DNA from: Marisa cornuarietis
Taxonomy: Eukaryota; Mollusca; Gastropoda; Architaenioglossa; Ampullariidae
NCBI GenBank assembly: GCA_004794655.1
Contig: SMMW01000518.1
Span: forward strand, 820,501 to 884,500
Length of the DNA: 64,000 bases
Reading direction: 5' to 3'
Made by a program: the position numbers and the translations under genes
Shown here: positions 50,036 through 63,399 of the stretch, one piece after another
How the letters are laid out: each line of letters opens with the position of its first letter
How positions within the stretch are numbered: position 1 is the stretch's first letter
The notes under the pieces: generated by a model
What the model was told of the DNA's origin: nothing
The model's database searches: none
What the model saw: only the letters and a program-made list of their open reading frames with translations

Positions 50036-51536
50036 ATCTAGAATTAAAAAAGCAAGATGTCAGAACAAAGGTATCCTGTTAGTACAAACAGAAAATATTT
50101 GATACAACAATTACCCGAAACCAAAAACTCAGGCCTTGAGTATTAATCGGAGTTGCCGCTTCTCGACCGTCCACATTGGGACGTCCCACTTCTGAATCAG
50201 TACAGTCCTCCAGCTCCTCCATCCCTTTTAGCGACAGTTTGCACCAGTGAAAGCGCCCAGGACAGTTCTCAACGAATGTTCTAGATTAATCCCTTCGATT
50301 TACTCTGTGCAGAGCCTTTCATCTTACGAGTATTAGACACCTAGTTCTACTTCGCAGCGGCTTCTGTGCAGCGTCATTGGACCTGAAAAGGTTTTGCAAA
50401 GATAACAAGACTGCTAATTAGGTAGACAACATATCAATGCAACTCACGCTGCTCAAAAGTCCAATAAATCATAACACGTTCGGCAGAAGAGTACGACTGC
50501 GACAAAAAGTCGGAACTCAACTGTCCACTTGGTGGTGGTGCCTGGAGATTATGAAGAGTGCGTGAACGCCGCTTTCCTGGAACTCGAAGGCCGTTAAAAA
50601 CTGTTGGGTCTTCTGCACTTGTTTTCTACCATTTTCTTGCATCTTGAGAGTGCATGATGGGCGCGGATGAGTCTTGTCGTTCACGTGTCGTTTTCCGGTC
50701 AGTCGATGACGAGTGAAGGCGCTGCCAGTTGTTGTGGGTGTAAGCAACACAAACATCCCCGTAAAAGCCGGCTTGGTTGCGTGGCAGTGAAGAGCAGCGC
50801 ACGGTGTTGAACCTTGTCCACACAAGTAGGAGTGCTTGACAGCTAGTAAATGTCAGGAGTCATTTTATGCCGGCGGTCATGCTGCAGGTGAAAACGAGCA
50901 AATGCCACATGTGGTAAGCTGCCTCCAGGACGTGCCGTCTGCATGTTCATCCTGATTATTTTTTTTCTGACAGCAAATAGTTTGCAGGCAAGAAATGCAG
51001 ATGAGCTGGAATCAAACTTTTTTTCTTTTTTTAGGCTCGAGGCATGCGCCTACTGCCAACAATTAGTGATGTCATCAGTGTGGGTTATTCCACAGGTGGG
51101 AGACTATTCCAGGTGGTGGTGGTGTTTTAGCCGAGGGTTTCAGATCACCAGTAAAGGAGACTGCTTCTGACTAAACTGACCAGAGAGGTAGCTGTGCTCC
51201 TCCAATCTTAAATTATCTTTCACTATTTAGGCTTCTTGTGTGTGTTACTCGGAATGAGGTGACTGGTTAGCAGCAATCCATGTCATCACTAGTGCGCACT
51301 TGTGTTTTCTAATCTGGTTACTGTCCAGTCAGCTTGACATTAATCATCCCTTAAAAGAGTGGTTAGTACAGTTTTCGTTCTAATGATTGTATAAGGCTAA
51401 ATGGCAGACACTATGCGCTCAAGATCAGCAATTTTCTTTTCGAAACACGCGAATGCAAACGGGAGAGTTGAGACTATGTGGCGTATTCGTGTACAAACGT
51501 GACCTCACAATTCTGACCTCATTATGTGCATGCAGA

Positions 51537-51591
51537 GGTTTGTTGGCGTGCATCTCAAGAACAGAAGTAGGTATTCACCGAGATTTGATGA
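51537..51591 (+). repeat. Dispersed short repeat, copy 1
   Basis: GTTTGTTGGCGTGCATCTCA then CACCGAGATTTGATGA pairs with 63400-63459. Family unknown. Confidence 0.4.
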
Positions 51592-51882
51592 AATAGTGTC
51601 TTGCTTTAAGCTTAATTATTAGAAAAAATTTGTGTACACACTAGTTCTTTAAGGGAGAAAAGGAAAGAAAAAATAATGAGAATAAGAAATTACTTAATAA
51701 TCATTTGTACATTTTAAGACATCAGAAGTGTCTTGCGAAGAGTAATCAGGTTTGTTGTATACAAAGAAAGAAAACCAGTCGGCGATTTGGGGGTATTAAT
51801 TATGTTAGGGGTAGTGGTGGTTAGTTAATTGCTTGTTAGCCGCATAGCCTGTGCGTTCTGATTGTTGTGCTGCTGCTGTTTA

Positions 51883-51933
51883 TTAGGCGCGTTTAAACCT
51901 GATGGTAGCAACGGCATCTTTGATGGAAGTTTG
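51883..51933 (-). CDS. FABP copy C, exon 4 and stop
   Basis: Encodes QTSIKDAVATIRFKRA and TAA, after acceptor ctgttgcag. The stop codon overlaps an AATAAA hexamer (ccTAATAAAcag), which is too close to serve as the usual polyadenylation signal. Confidence 0.86.
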   Translation of the reverse strand, partial: QTSIKDAVATIRFKRA

Positions 51934-53122
51934 CTGCAACAGAAAACATCACGCAATAAATGAGAAGCGTAACTCTTCCTCGTGTCTAAAAGCACAGCGT
52001 GTGGTCTTATCAGTATCAAGTTTGTCGGGATGCTAAAAACTGTACCGCTGATTCAGAATATCCTAAAGTTCCCCTGCATACTCCACAAATTTCTTGGCGC
52101 CCTAAAAATATCACATCTAATATACAGTAGACAATTTATTACTTTCATTTATGAAAAATCGCATATAAGTCAATAAAATGAGATATTTGTAGAAATTTCA
52201 CGATTTTGTAATTGCTTTCTCGTGTTTATTTAAGAATGTTATCTGCAATTTAGTTTCGCGATAGGAAAATGTAACTGTCGCACAAGCTTTTCTTTTCCTA
52301 CATTCGTTTTTCTGTCTTCTCTATGGAATTTCCTCTCTCATCTCCCCATGGTTATGGTCAGTACTTTTTAAAAAGCACAATCGCCATCAAAAAGCTACAA
52401 CTTACAGTGACAAGGCTGTCATTCTCAACAGATCGCACCACTTTAACATCACCTACATCCCACTTTTGGATCTCCACCAGTCGCCCGCCTTCCTCGGTGA
52501 GAACAGACTGCAGACAGATTGGTTAGAAAATGAGCTTGATCTGCAACATTACAAAGTTGTTACCCATGCAATGTGCTAGTGATGATCACTAATATATTAA
52601 CCTTTATTTTGAATAGGATAATAGGATAAACGCTGCAGGGATGACGTATGATTTTGTTTTCTGTGGCATGAATGATGCTTTTGCTTATCTGAGAATAATA
52701 ATATGTAGTTTTCACTTTAGGATGATGTAAATATCGGAATACAAGGGCCGGGTCGTTTGTATTCTGTGAATGACTCCCTGTAAAGAAAAATTTGTGGAGT
52801 ATTTCTTGAGACTGATGTTTGAACTTCTAGCCGTACACGAACCCTTCGAAGGTGGCACGTTAGTGTCCCCATGCAATATTCATTTAATCTTAATGATATT
52901 CATTCGATCTCATTTCAGATGCTCTAGCATTCAGTAGTGTGGGAGAACTTAAACATTAGATGAAGGAGAATTTACTAAAGTTGTCCATAGAAGGCTCTAT
53001 CTTTCTCTCTCTCTCTCTCTCACACACACACCCTCACGTGCACAGACAAGCACCCTGCAGCTACAGACACATACACGTCCAAAAATGTTTTTTTAAGCAC
53101 GTATAGATGCTAAAACTTGCAC

Positions 53123-53164
<42 letters not shown>

Positions 53165-56100
53165 CACACAACAAGCAAAATATCAATAATGGATAAGTTT
53201 CTTCCGAAAGTCTGAACTGTTTAATTTTGTGTATTTTAGGCCTAACATTAATAATGTTGCTGACCGATCAAACGATCAAGTAAACCTAAGCTGCTTCCTC
53301 GATAGCAGGCTGTGTATATTTGTTAAAGGTGAGATCCAGATAGCAGACTTTGAGACGAGAGATACCTTTCTTGCACTCTAGATCTCTGTCAATCTTTACT
53401 TTACAAACACACACACACACACACACACACATCTCTCTGTGCCGGGAATGCAGCCAGACGATAAAAAAAGCCCAACGCTTGGTATGCACCTATCAACACT
53501 GCTTGGTACTCATCAGAAGCATCTTGATTAAATGGATTCTTACCGGCAGCTTGTTGCGTGCAATTTCTTCCTATCTGCTGTTACACGCGCTCGCCATACC
53601 TTGCTCTCTGCCCTGCAATAACGCCCCCACTTTCCTCCATCTCTTTTACCTTTCCCTACCCGCAGTCTCTGAACCACAGCGGGTATCTTACTCAAAGCCA
53701 GCCGTGCGCAATCCTCCAGACAGACACGCTTATCATCTTGTCTGCTTTCTTCCAACATCACCTTACAGGCAGTCGTCCTCCACACATCCTCGGTGTTTCG
53801 ATGCGAGTTCAACTCTACCCCCATCCCTACCCCCAGCATTTCGTTTCATCTACCTTTGCTATGTCAGCACTATCCTTTTGCAAAAACAGACAGGGCGGGA
53901 TTCTCGGAAGACCTTTTCCTGGGTGGCTGAAGACTCGTCCAAACAAACAGCCGAAAGACGTGAAATGAACGTCCAGTGCTTATGGCACCATATTGCGGCA
54001 AGTTTGGAGGTCGATCTTTTCTTTTAGGCTTTTTTTTTATTTTGAGTCTCCAGCCAAGAACAGCGCATTCAGACGTACACAAGGCGAATGGTGGTTTGAT
54101 AAGAGCGTCGGGATAACTGATGATAGTGGTAGAGACAGATTGCGAAGGTATTTTGCCGTCACCTATCAGCTGGGGTTCAAACACCGAGGCCAGATGGATG
54201 CCCATCCACCAGTGTGGGACGTCTGCCATTACGTTCCTAATACTTTGTCTAGAACACCTCATTCACTTCACCACTTTTTTTTATCTCCGTACTTGAACAT
54301 TTTTTTCCTGTCTAAATAACTACTGTTCTTTAAAAAAAATTCAGTTTCGTTTTTTAAAAAATTAAACAAGCATTGAATTGAATAATGCAGCAGAATATCT
54401 CAGGATATTTAACTGATTATCTGGTGTATCCGACAACAAATTGTCGTTTGCAAGTAAAAACGTGCAAGGGGAGATAAATAAATGTTCTCTCACAGGTGAT
54501 AAAGCGTTTACCTATAAATTTTTGTACTTTTTTTAAAAGTGCTCGCCATAAAGCTGACCAATCAACAGTGTGATATGCCTTCGAAAAATTTACGAAGCAT
54601 GCATAGGTTTATTTTGTGTTTACTAATCCTCGAAGTAGGAAGAGAGATGGAAGAGAGAACTAGGTGCGCTTATGTTAAGGTCATTGGATTATCCTTGCAT
54701 TTATTCTTTTCATTCAACATAACTATAACATAAAACCGCCTAAAATTGATTACTTTCCATAAACATCGTTTTTTTGTCCAGATGATCGTTTCAAACTGCA
54801 ATAAACAACCCTAAGAGATATCATTTGTAGGTTGTCTGTCAGTTCACTTTACTACTAATACACAAATCGTAAAAAAGTATACAAAAAAACTTAGAAAGTA
54901 AGACCAGATGACAAAATATTTAACAACATATCGCAACGTGTATGTAAGCTGTTTAAATCGTTTCATCTGTTGCTGTGTTCACACTTAAGCGGAGCACACT
55001 TTCAACTGTCTGTTTTCGGAATCCACACGACCCATCCTCGAATTGTACGATAGTTCACGCTGTCTACAAAGTGTCGACCACACCCTCCATGTGTAGCCTG
55101 CTTCAGCGCAGACTAAACATGGCAGCTAAACAAACGCACACCGTCGATTTACATACACAAACTGATTTCAAAGCCTGACACCCTTCCTTCAGGTCGTCCT
55201 TCTTTAAGAAGCAAACAGAAACGTGACAGAGAAGAGGAAAAAAACCAGAGGGGAGGCACTCTGAATGAAGATGGCTTCTGAGGACTGCGGGCAAGACATT
55301 TTGTTGGAGGTTCTCCTTAATGTTCCTTAATTCTTTTCATACCATTTGTCTTGGGAGGAAGTATAATTTCCGGTTACCGTCGATAACCCCACTCTCTCTT
55401 TTTTTTATTTTTGGACAAAGACTCTCGTGCCAGACGTCTGTGTAGAGAGACCCGTGAATAAAGGCCGTGATGATGTTGAGTTACCTGACGCGCGCCCCCG
55501 CAGCTTCTCCTGTAGGTGGCGCCATCGGCTCTGTTGTTTACTTAGCACCTACAAGGATGGGTCAGCGGTGAGCGAGGTGCACTGACGAAAGTGCATACTG
55601 GGTTTTCTGGAACTGGAAAGCTTCGCTATGAGACAGTACCAGGTGGCACATTCCTTGGAAAAGCTCCAATTTAATTACGCAGGATATGTCATCAACTGGG
55701 TACAAACAGGAAATCTTACTTTCTTCAATTAAGCTGATCACAATTAGCATGAGGTAAAAAGGTGAAGGTTTTGATAGACTTAGGACTTTGTTTAGATTCC
55801 CTGCATATATTAAGTGCAGTGAATACCGGATTAACGTTTTTTTATTTGTCCTCGCATAACCTTTGAGCTACTTCGATGTATGCTGTTGTAGGCTGTTTAA
55901 CATCCCATAGATCTTTTAAATACCTTTGTGGTCGGTTTACAAGTTAGCTGAATTATTTCCCAGTTCAGCGTTGTTGCTCATCTGCTGAATATATGTGATT
56001 GTACGTGTACCAGTGAAGTGAAAAAATTATGTTCCTTAACAAATGGATTCTTGATATACCGTAATTTTTTAAACCTAATTTAGGAAATGCTGGTTGTAAA

Positions 56101-58431
56101 TTGGTCGAAGACGGTTATGCACATATAGCTGTTAGCTTAAAGAAATTTGTAAACTTTTTTGAAAGTTTTTCGAATGTGTCGACCAAGGCTTCGATAGTTC
56201 TCAATCTTTTGTTTCCGTCCATTCCTTCATACGCCTACCAGTTTGCTTTCCGACTGTCCGTTGACAGGTAAGCCCTCTACCTCTTCATGCCTTTCACCTT
56301 ATTTATCTTTACATTATTGTCCGTCTTCTGTTGGTCGTCAACACACCTGTCTTCTGCGCATCCCTCCTCTCGGATTGTTTCAGCTATGAGACATCAAAGC
56401 ACTATAGGTTGTGGAACTGCTAAAGCTGATTTCACACGGTGCGACTAAAGTCAAATGAAACATGACCAGAAACTACAGATGACCTCTAGTTTCCGTCCTA
56501 GAACTGTTGAATCCATTTTCTCTTTGGTGTTGAGTAATACGATGCAGTTCATCGTTTACAGAAATAGATATGATCTAGAATGGAAAGAAAAAATCCATAC
56601 TTTCGTTGCAAGCAGTTAGGTAAATTCTTCCGATTTCGGCGATCAGAAATAATCCCAGCGAAAAACAACACGTACAAGCACCAAACCTGGGGACATGGCT
56701 TTACACGAAGCATTTCATAGGAACATATTTACCCTCGTGACGAAGAAAACATCTGATTTATTTCCCTTCATCGGTGGAAACTGCAGATATTTCGTTCCAG
56801 ATACGACGCCATCTGTTGTTGCCAGTCAGCCAACAGCCGTTCTTGCCAGTCTTCCCAGCGTCCTCGTTAGACCCTAGCTGATGGCCATCGGGTAGCAGTC
56901 AGTCAAGCGGCTAACGTTTCACGAGCACTTTAGCTGACTACTTCGCCTTGGCCTAGCGACGTGTTCTACACAAGGTTCCTGGTGCCTTTGCGCTGCTTTG
57001 AACACGGAGATATAGATAATGTTTATAACACGGAGATACAGTGTTCATGGCTTTGGATCTGTTTCCTTTTCCTGACACCAAAACACGGCTGCATGACTTG
57101 AGTCTAAGTAAATAGTGAGGCCACCGTTTTACAAGAATGTTTGTATTCGAAATTTCTCGCATGTCGGCAAGGACGAGCGGCTATCAACCAGTTCGAACTG
57201 CCGTTGAAGCCTTCTCTTCGGCTCTTACCTCCATAGCATCAACATATGCTGTCATTTATATGAAATCACGGCGAGGTGAAACCTCTTTCACAGCAAACCA
57301 CCAAGCAAGAGAGTAGTTGGAAGCTGAGGGGTGCGGGGGAGGATTACGTCAGCACTTGCTCTTCTTTTTTTTAATCCATCCATGTCAGTAAACAGTGGCG
57401 AGAGGTAGAGGTATATTCGTGAAAGTACGGACATCGGTGAGAAAAATAGACGGGAAATACTATGATATCAACGCATGACTCACACAAGGTCAAGAATTTG
57501 CTCCACTGGTAAACTTTTTCGTGGTGTTAGGTGATCTGTTCACAAAACAGTTACGAACAGGAAGGAAATCTTTGTATGGTCGCCTTCTGTCTCTACTGTG
57601 GTGTTGTTAGTGTCTATTGGGGTTGATCATTAAGTTGTTATTTTGCTTGACATTTGTCTTTAACTACTATAATTCCAAAGATACCTACATGAAATGTCTT
57701 TCGGCTTATCGTGTAAAATAACGAAAGTTATAATAGGAGAGATAGTGCTTATAATATTACTAAGCAGTTTACTGGAGAAAGGTGTTAATATTTATACCGC
57801 ATGGAATTAGTAATAATAAACATGTGATTTATATAGCGCGTATTCACGCTTACATGCTCTCAGCGCTTTAGACAAGTGAGAGACATGGACAGAATACTTA
57901 AGACGGAAGTAGAAACAACTATCCTGACGAGCAATAAAAGACAAACATGAAGAAGAATCATTGTTTATTGCAATAAGGACGGAGAGTGTCATAAATTTGC
58001 AGAGAAAATCGTGCAGATGGACTAGTCAACTGACTATAATCACAACTATTGACAATTATAGTGATTGGTGTTAGGAGTAATGTTCATGGAACAGATGTGT
58101 TTTAATGTACTTTTGCGGATATTAGAGGGAAGAGGGTTTCACTGTTTTGCAGCACAGATTATTCACATTATTTAGATGTTTATTGTGTGCAAGTGTTTGT
58201 TATTTAATCTTGCGACAAAATGTACTGGAGAAAGGGACCTGGTGTTTATCATGTAACTTACCTTCACCGTGTGTCCCATTAGTGATACCGTGTCCACCTC
58301 CTTGCCAATGGGAAAGATCACATCGCGGGTTCTGTCCCCTATCTTCGTGGTCAGTTTCCAGCCGCCGTCCACCCGGGCTACAATAAGTGTGGGCTTGTTG
58401 TCTCGGGCAAACTGCTTCGAGTCCGACGCAC
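51883..58431 (-). CDS. FABP: FABP-family lipid-binding protein, copy C (exons 2-4; exon 1 not in window)
   Basis: Exons are 58262-58431, 52406-52507 and 51883-51933 (170, 102 and 51 bp). All have consensus splice sites and the same phases as copies A and B. Exon 2 encodes ARVDGGWKLTTKIGDRTRD and IFPIGKEVDTVSLMGHTVK. Exon 3 contains GGRLVEIQKWDVGD, including the Q-K-W-D typical of FABPs. Exon 4 ends VATIRFKRA before TAA. This copy is the most canonical: Arg is kept at the position aligned with Arg106, although the C-terminal R-x-Y is I-R-F. Intron 2 is 5754 bp, against 0.5-0.9 kb in A and B, and is filled with repeats. I searched the minus strand up to 64000 for a start exon with the GTW motif and found none, so exon 1 probably lies beyond the edge. 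Partial gene, intact where visible. Confidence 0.85.
52406..52507 (-). CDS. FABP copy C, exon 3
   Basis: 102 bp, acceptor gtctgcag and donor gtaagttg. It encodes SVLTEEGGRLVEIQKWDVG, then DVKVVRSVENDSLVT. The Arg in VVRS aligns with Arg106 of vertebrate FABPs. Confidence 0.88.
53124..53170 (+). repeat. (AC)n microsatellite
   Basis: AC run with one GC interruption inside FABP copy C intron 2. A further AC run is at 53406-53431. Confidence 0.9.
57805..57925 (-). mobile_element. 3' tail of a LINE or SINE
   Basis: On the minus strand, AAAGCGCTGAGAGCATG and GCGCTATATAAATCACATG are followed by a TTATTATTA tail. It is the same type of 3' end as at 17.4 kb, lying inside FABP copy C intron 2. Confidence 0.55.
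58262..58431 (-). CDS. FABP copy C, exon 2
   Basis: Acceptor is tctttgcag and donor is gtaagttac. The exon begins in phase 1, so a preceding exon ending one base into a Gly codon is required, as in A and B. Confidence 0.85.
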
Positions 58432-60019
58432 CTGCAAAGATGCATTCTAGAAAGAGTTAACTCTCCGTTAACTATTTGCGATTTGTCTTTACTTGAGCTG
58501 TATTAGTTCCTTTAGGATACTTTACACCAGCCGAGATATGTATTTTTAAAACCCATATTGCAACTGTGTAAATAAAAATTAAAAATAGCGGGATAAATGT
58601 TAATTTTTTATGTTTATTATTGGTTTTCGTATTACCCAAGGTAGTCAGGCAGATGTGTAGGTAGAGCGCTGAACATCAGAAAAAAATATGGCAATGAGAG
58701 TGAGATCTGAATGGTGTCAGGAAAACTCTCTTTGTCCACCCAGTCACCATCGAGTACCTGAAGGCGGAAGGAGAAAGTTGTCCTCTGCTTTTTCGTCCTG
58801 TGACGAAGGCAAGTTGAACCGCTCAGTGCTCACCGCCTTTCTACTTATAAGTGTGTGTGTGACCTTAGCCTCTTACTTTACACCATTTCACCAGGGTTTG
58901 TGATACTGTTTTTTCTGGAAAGATTATCGTGCGAGCAGAATGCATGGCTTTGGCGTGATTGTTCTTTCCGGGATGTAGGGCGGATGGGTAAACAAGGTGT
59001 GTACACCATCCTCTCTACCGGCATATTTCTGTAGGTGCGCCACATCTGCTGGACAGACGATAAGAATAATTCCATCTGCAGTTGGCGGTGCACACCTCAC
59101 ACCCAAGGAAACGAGGCCCTACTAAATGAACTCCTACAGTGTTTCTGTCTTGCAAAAGCAAGAACCTAAGTTTTATTGCTTTTTTAAAATTACCACTTAT
59201 ATCAATGAATAGTCAGAAAGACTTTTGTGTGTTCTCAGAACATGGCTGTAATATTTTCTTCAGACGCTGAACACATGCCCATCTATCGAGTAGGAAAACT
59301 CCAGCGTTCTCTTCACTTCCGCAAGGAGTGTTCTAAACAGAACGCATAGGCGTCAATTCAAAACTCTTTCAAAGAAGGGTTTAAAATTGAAAGGAAACGT
59401 TCTGAAAATGCAATAGTATCAGGCTGCTTGGTGTTTTAGAGACAGGCAGGTGCGCGTCTCAAAGTTTGATCATTCGGGTGAAGTAACTTTCTGAGAGGTA
59501 TACCACATCAGTACTGAAGTTCACGTCGAGAAACGTTTTCTGTGCAAGACAAAAATATCAGCTTTGCTGGTGTGTATCTCATTTGTTAATCTGCAAGTGT
59601 AGGGGACAAGTGTTGGAGGTTTGCGCTGCCCAGGAACAAGGTCGGTATAATGGCGACGCTGAAAACGTCGACTGGTATTTTAATGGACGAAAGAAAGACT
59701 CTGAGAAAGAGAAGAATCGGTGGTGTGGAAACGATGGATCCCGAGAGCAGAGTGGGGAGGAATTAAAAAGATAAAAGTGGGGTAAAAGGTAACCCAAATA
59801 GTAAGAAAAGGTCATCATCTAAGCGTAAATGGAAAAGTTGCTAGGAGAAAGTTTCCATCAAAATCTGGTCATACACGTGTGTGCCTTGATTGAAAGCTGG
59901 ATGGAGTACACTTATCTCTAGGAGCACGCAGCACCGTTCTGATGCCACAGACTTTTCGCTGCTTGGGGCAGAGAAAGAACCTTTTTAAACCTTTGTGAGC
60001 ATTTAAGCGAGTCGAGATA

Positions 60020-60021
60020 TG

Positions 60022-60065
<44 letters not shown>

Positions 60066-60070
60066 CTCTC
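60020..60070 (+). repeat. (CT)n(CA)n compound repeat
   Basis: CT run then CA run then CT again; the 147-codon frame starting at 60019 reads through it and is not credible. Confidence 0.9.
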
Positions 60071-63000
60071 CCTCCTTTTTCTATTTTTATTTTCTCAAAA
60101 AAGATAAAGCAAAAACGTTTTTTCTCTGTCCCTGGCTGCACATAACCACTCTGGCAAAGACGCCTTTTCCGGGTGGAGCCAGTCCGTGCCTCGTGTTTTC
60201 AGTGTATTTTTTCACCAAACTCTATCCGTGCAAAGCTGACGGGTGGGTGGGTTGCGATCCTGTTCAATTTTTTCAGTTCCTGAACGTGCTTTCAAGTTCA
60301 CAGCTTTCCATTTATCCTAGGGTGCATTTACAGATACGAGATTTTTTTTTTTTTTTTTTTTTGCATGGAGAGGAGATACGAACATCTTTGGGACCCCATA
60401 GATGGCGTGGACTCAGCTTGCAGCCAAGGATAAAAGGGAGGGAAAATCCTGCCACAGTTTAGCAAAGAATTGCTAAGGTTAAGACCTTGCCAAAAAGTGG
60501 TGCTACGTTAAAGAGAATGATGTATGTCAAAAGCAACCATTAAATAAATTTCTTCTCGGTGTTCCTGTAGGTAGAACACCGTTATTTTGAGAACAATAAG
60601 TTTTCGCGTCAGCTTGTAGCAAACTAACAAAACGCGTTACACGACCACCTTGTAGCACAGTGAGACATGTCACTAAGTAAAATTGGAGAACTGTAAACAA
60701 TCGGAATTATCGTCTTTATTGCTTTCTCTTCACATTATTAAGGTTCACCGCACTGGAAAAAAAAACCGTGAATCTGTGCCAGTTACCCAACAGAAGTTTT
60801 ACTACTAGATGTATTAGTGTGACACAAGAACAAGCTGTTGACTATAAAGAAAGACAAAATGAAGAATGAATGAATAGAAAAAAAGACACGAAAGGAGAGA
60901 AAATCGAAAGAAGGAAAAAAGAGAAGAAAGTGAACAATGAAAAGGGAAAAGAACTAGAAAATATTGAAAGAGGGAAAGAAAGAAAGAGAACAATTATTTT
61001 TAATGAATGAATGCATGAAATTTTAGAGAGTTTGGAGAAATGCTTAATGTATATGAATATTGTTCTGTAGTTCAGATCTCGATGATCATGCTGTGCACCA
61101 GCAAATTATGCTTTCCCCAAAAATAAGTCGGTAAGCGAAAGAAATACTAAAAAAACATTTCGGAGGGAGGACAGCAAGAGGAAAAGCCAAGAAATGGGTG
61201 TTTTTAATGGCACAACTAAGAGACTCGAGTGTGAAAGGAAGGTGTTCCTCTGCACTGAAATGTGTAATATAAGGCCCTTCGATAATGGTGGCAGAGAATC
61301 CTTGGGGAGGGGTGGAGAAAGAGGTGAGGGAGAGATGGTTGCTAGGGAGAGAGGGAGCCAGGAAAGGAAAGAAAATGTCAGCAAAACCCCTTGCGGAGTC
61401 TCTCCACTCGTCGGGGGATAATTTATCAATCGGAATCCATCGGCATATCCCGCCATCCTTTCACAGTCCTCTAATAGCTATCTTCTGCTGAAAAGTCTAT
61501 CATGTTGACATCACTCTCAGATGACTGAGCAGAGCTTACAACATATTATTGATTCTCCTAATCTGAGAGGATAACCATAACGTGTTCTCGAGATACAAGC
61601 CTACAAACATAAACACCCACAGAAAGTTTTTTTTAATCTGACGTCCCGAGGTAAATGGATATTTTTAAGTCCACAATTACAACCAACGGGAAAACTGGGA
61701 ACAAATGTTTCTGGGTATTTGCGACGTCATGATTTCAACTTTTCGATGCATGGTGGTGTTCGTAGGCTTGCATCTGAAGTCGGAGGAGGCTAACTCTCTA
61801 AGCTCACTCAGATTCTGGGAATAGTATCTTGCACAGAGCTCAGACAAAACAAAATGTTGCGGGGAAGACCTTTAACAGAAGGGTGGCTTCGATGACAGTC
61901 ATTAATTATAGCCCGATTTATCTTATTCATTGTATTATTTCCGGAAAAGGTAGCGCATCCCTAATGAATTCAGATGTCCAGCGGGAAGAGTGGGAATGGA
62001 GGTCGATAGTCGTTGGCCTCTTGATTGAGGACGGGGGGAAATCGAGGTCAGTCGTTGTTTGTTCACATGAGAGAAGAGATCTGAAATGTCAGCCCCACGC
62101 AGAGGCGGTTCTTATCCCCTACGGTACGAAATGGACATCTCCCCGGCATCCAAAAGCATTTGCCTTGTCTCTCCCGCGAGCCTGCCATTCCCACACACCG
62201 TCACTCTTTGTCTCACTCTTCGTATCTGACTTATCCCCCCCTGGCACCACGCATTTCGTCGCGTGTGAAGAGTTGTCTGTCCCCGCCCCCCACATCCCCA
62301 CTAAGGGCGGCCTGAGGTTAGGTGGTGCGGGTTGATGGTGTTAATGTTATTGCCTGGCTGCCATCGTCACCAAAGGGAGCACCACGGTCTGCCACGACCC
62401 TGATGGGGTTATTTTGCGACCGTGCATCAGCAAGCACGTAAAGTGCTGTACGCCCGAAGGTGACAACTCTCTTGTGGCCTATTTTTCCCAGGAGTAAAGT
62501 GTGCTAAAACTGACAATGGACTTATTTAATAACTCTTATCATCGAATTATTGTTTGCTATGCTTTCCTCTTTTTTTCTTTCAATGGTCGTTAGTAAGCAA
62601 AGAGCGTAATGGCCTGAAACAAAGCCGGTGTGACCAGATTGGACACATGTACATAGGCACACACGCATGCTCACATGCCTTACACAAACATATGCTTATA
62701 CATAAACATATGTCACACATATGCACAGACACACAGACAAACGCACACATAGAAATATGCATATTATTATACACATGCACGTTACACAGCAACAACCGCT
62801 TCGTCCAGCAGCATCTTCTGCAAGATACAGTTCTGCTTTATCAGCTGTCTGCAGCATAGCGGCAGGAGGTGTGACTAACTAATCTCAGTCGCAACTCATT
62901 ATCTCGTTACACGTTATCTCGCCAACTCCCTCTCTCTCCACACTTTGTGGCAAAACGGTTTCCCCAAACCTTATTTCCATTTATGGATCATAAAATCTCT

Positions 63001-63399
63001 CTGAGTTACCACCCTCGCCTTTCGTCCAATATTTGTGGACAAAAATCATAAGACGCGCCTGATCGGGACACGATAAAATTTCCGCTTCGAGGACGATGTT
63101 TTATCATCAAGTTGTTTGCGATTTTTGAATGGAATGTAGGGTGCATCTTCAGATCACCTTTTCGCTGCTAAGATGCGTGAAAGACACTTTCGGTTTCTCT
63201 CCTGTCGGCACTGTCCAGATACAAGTATCATAACCTCCAATGCAGTGTTCCATTTGCATGTGTTTGCACCACAGTACTCACTGTGTGCCGAGTAGTTTCC
63301 TTCTGATACGGTTTGTCTCCAAAATGTCAACACATTGAGGTAGCCACGACCTTGAAAAGGGGTATCAGTACTTGGCGGAGAAGTGCTGCCTATTTCTGA

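Larger units (their letters stand above)
49400..51880. other. Intergenic region between FABP copies B and C
   Basis: Contains GAT and AC arrays and blocks alignable with the A-B intergenic region, e.g. ACGTTCGGCAGAAGAGT near 50478 versus ACGTTCGTCAGAAGAGT near 45199. No additional gene is recognised. Confidence 0.5.
52508..58261 (-). other. Intron 2 of FABP copy C
   Basis: 5754 bp with CT/CA and AC arrays and the LINE/SINE tail at 57.8 kb. The 225-codon plus-strand frame at 53350-54027 starts at TTG, runs through an AC array and is overlapped by minus-strand frames; not accepted as a gene. Confidence 0.6.

Noticed and set aside
50517..50825. 102-codon minus-strand frame as a further FABP copy
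   Set aside because: No FABP blocks; it lies in sequence alignable with the A-B intergenic region.
53350..54027. 225-codon plus-strand open frame
   Set aside because: Starts at TTG, reads through an AC repeat, is overlapped by minus-strand frames of 99-130 codons, lies in an intron of FABP copy C and shows no domain.
56695..56877. 60-codon ATG frame in copy C intron 2
   Set aside because: Unrecognised, no splice context and no conserved motif.
60019..60462. 147-codon frame beginning with ATG
   Set aside because: Encodes the CT/CA and poly-T tracts; low-complexity artefact.
61829..62335. 168-codon plus-strand open frame
   Set aside because: TTG start, biased composition, no recognisable domain or splice context.
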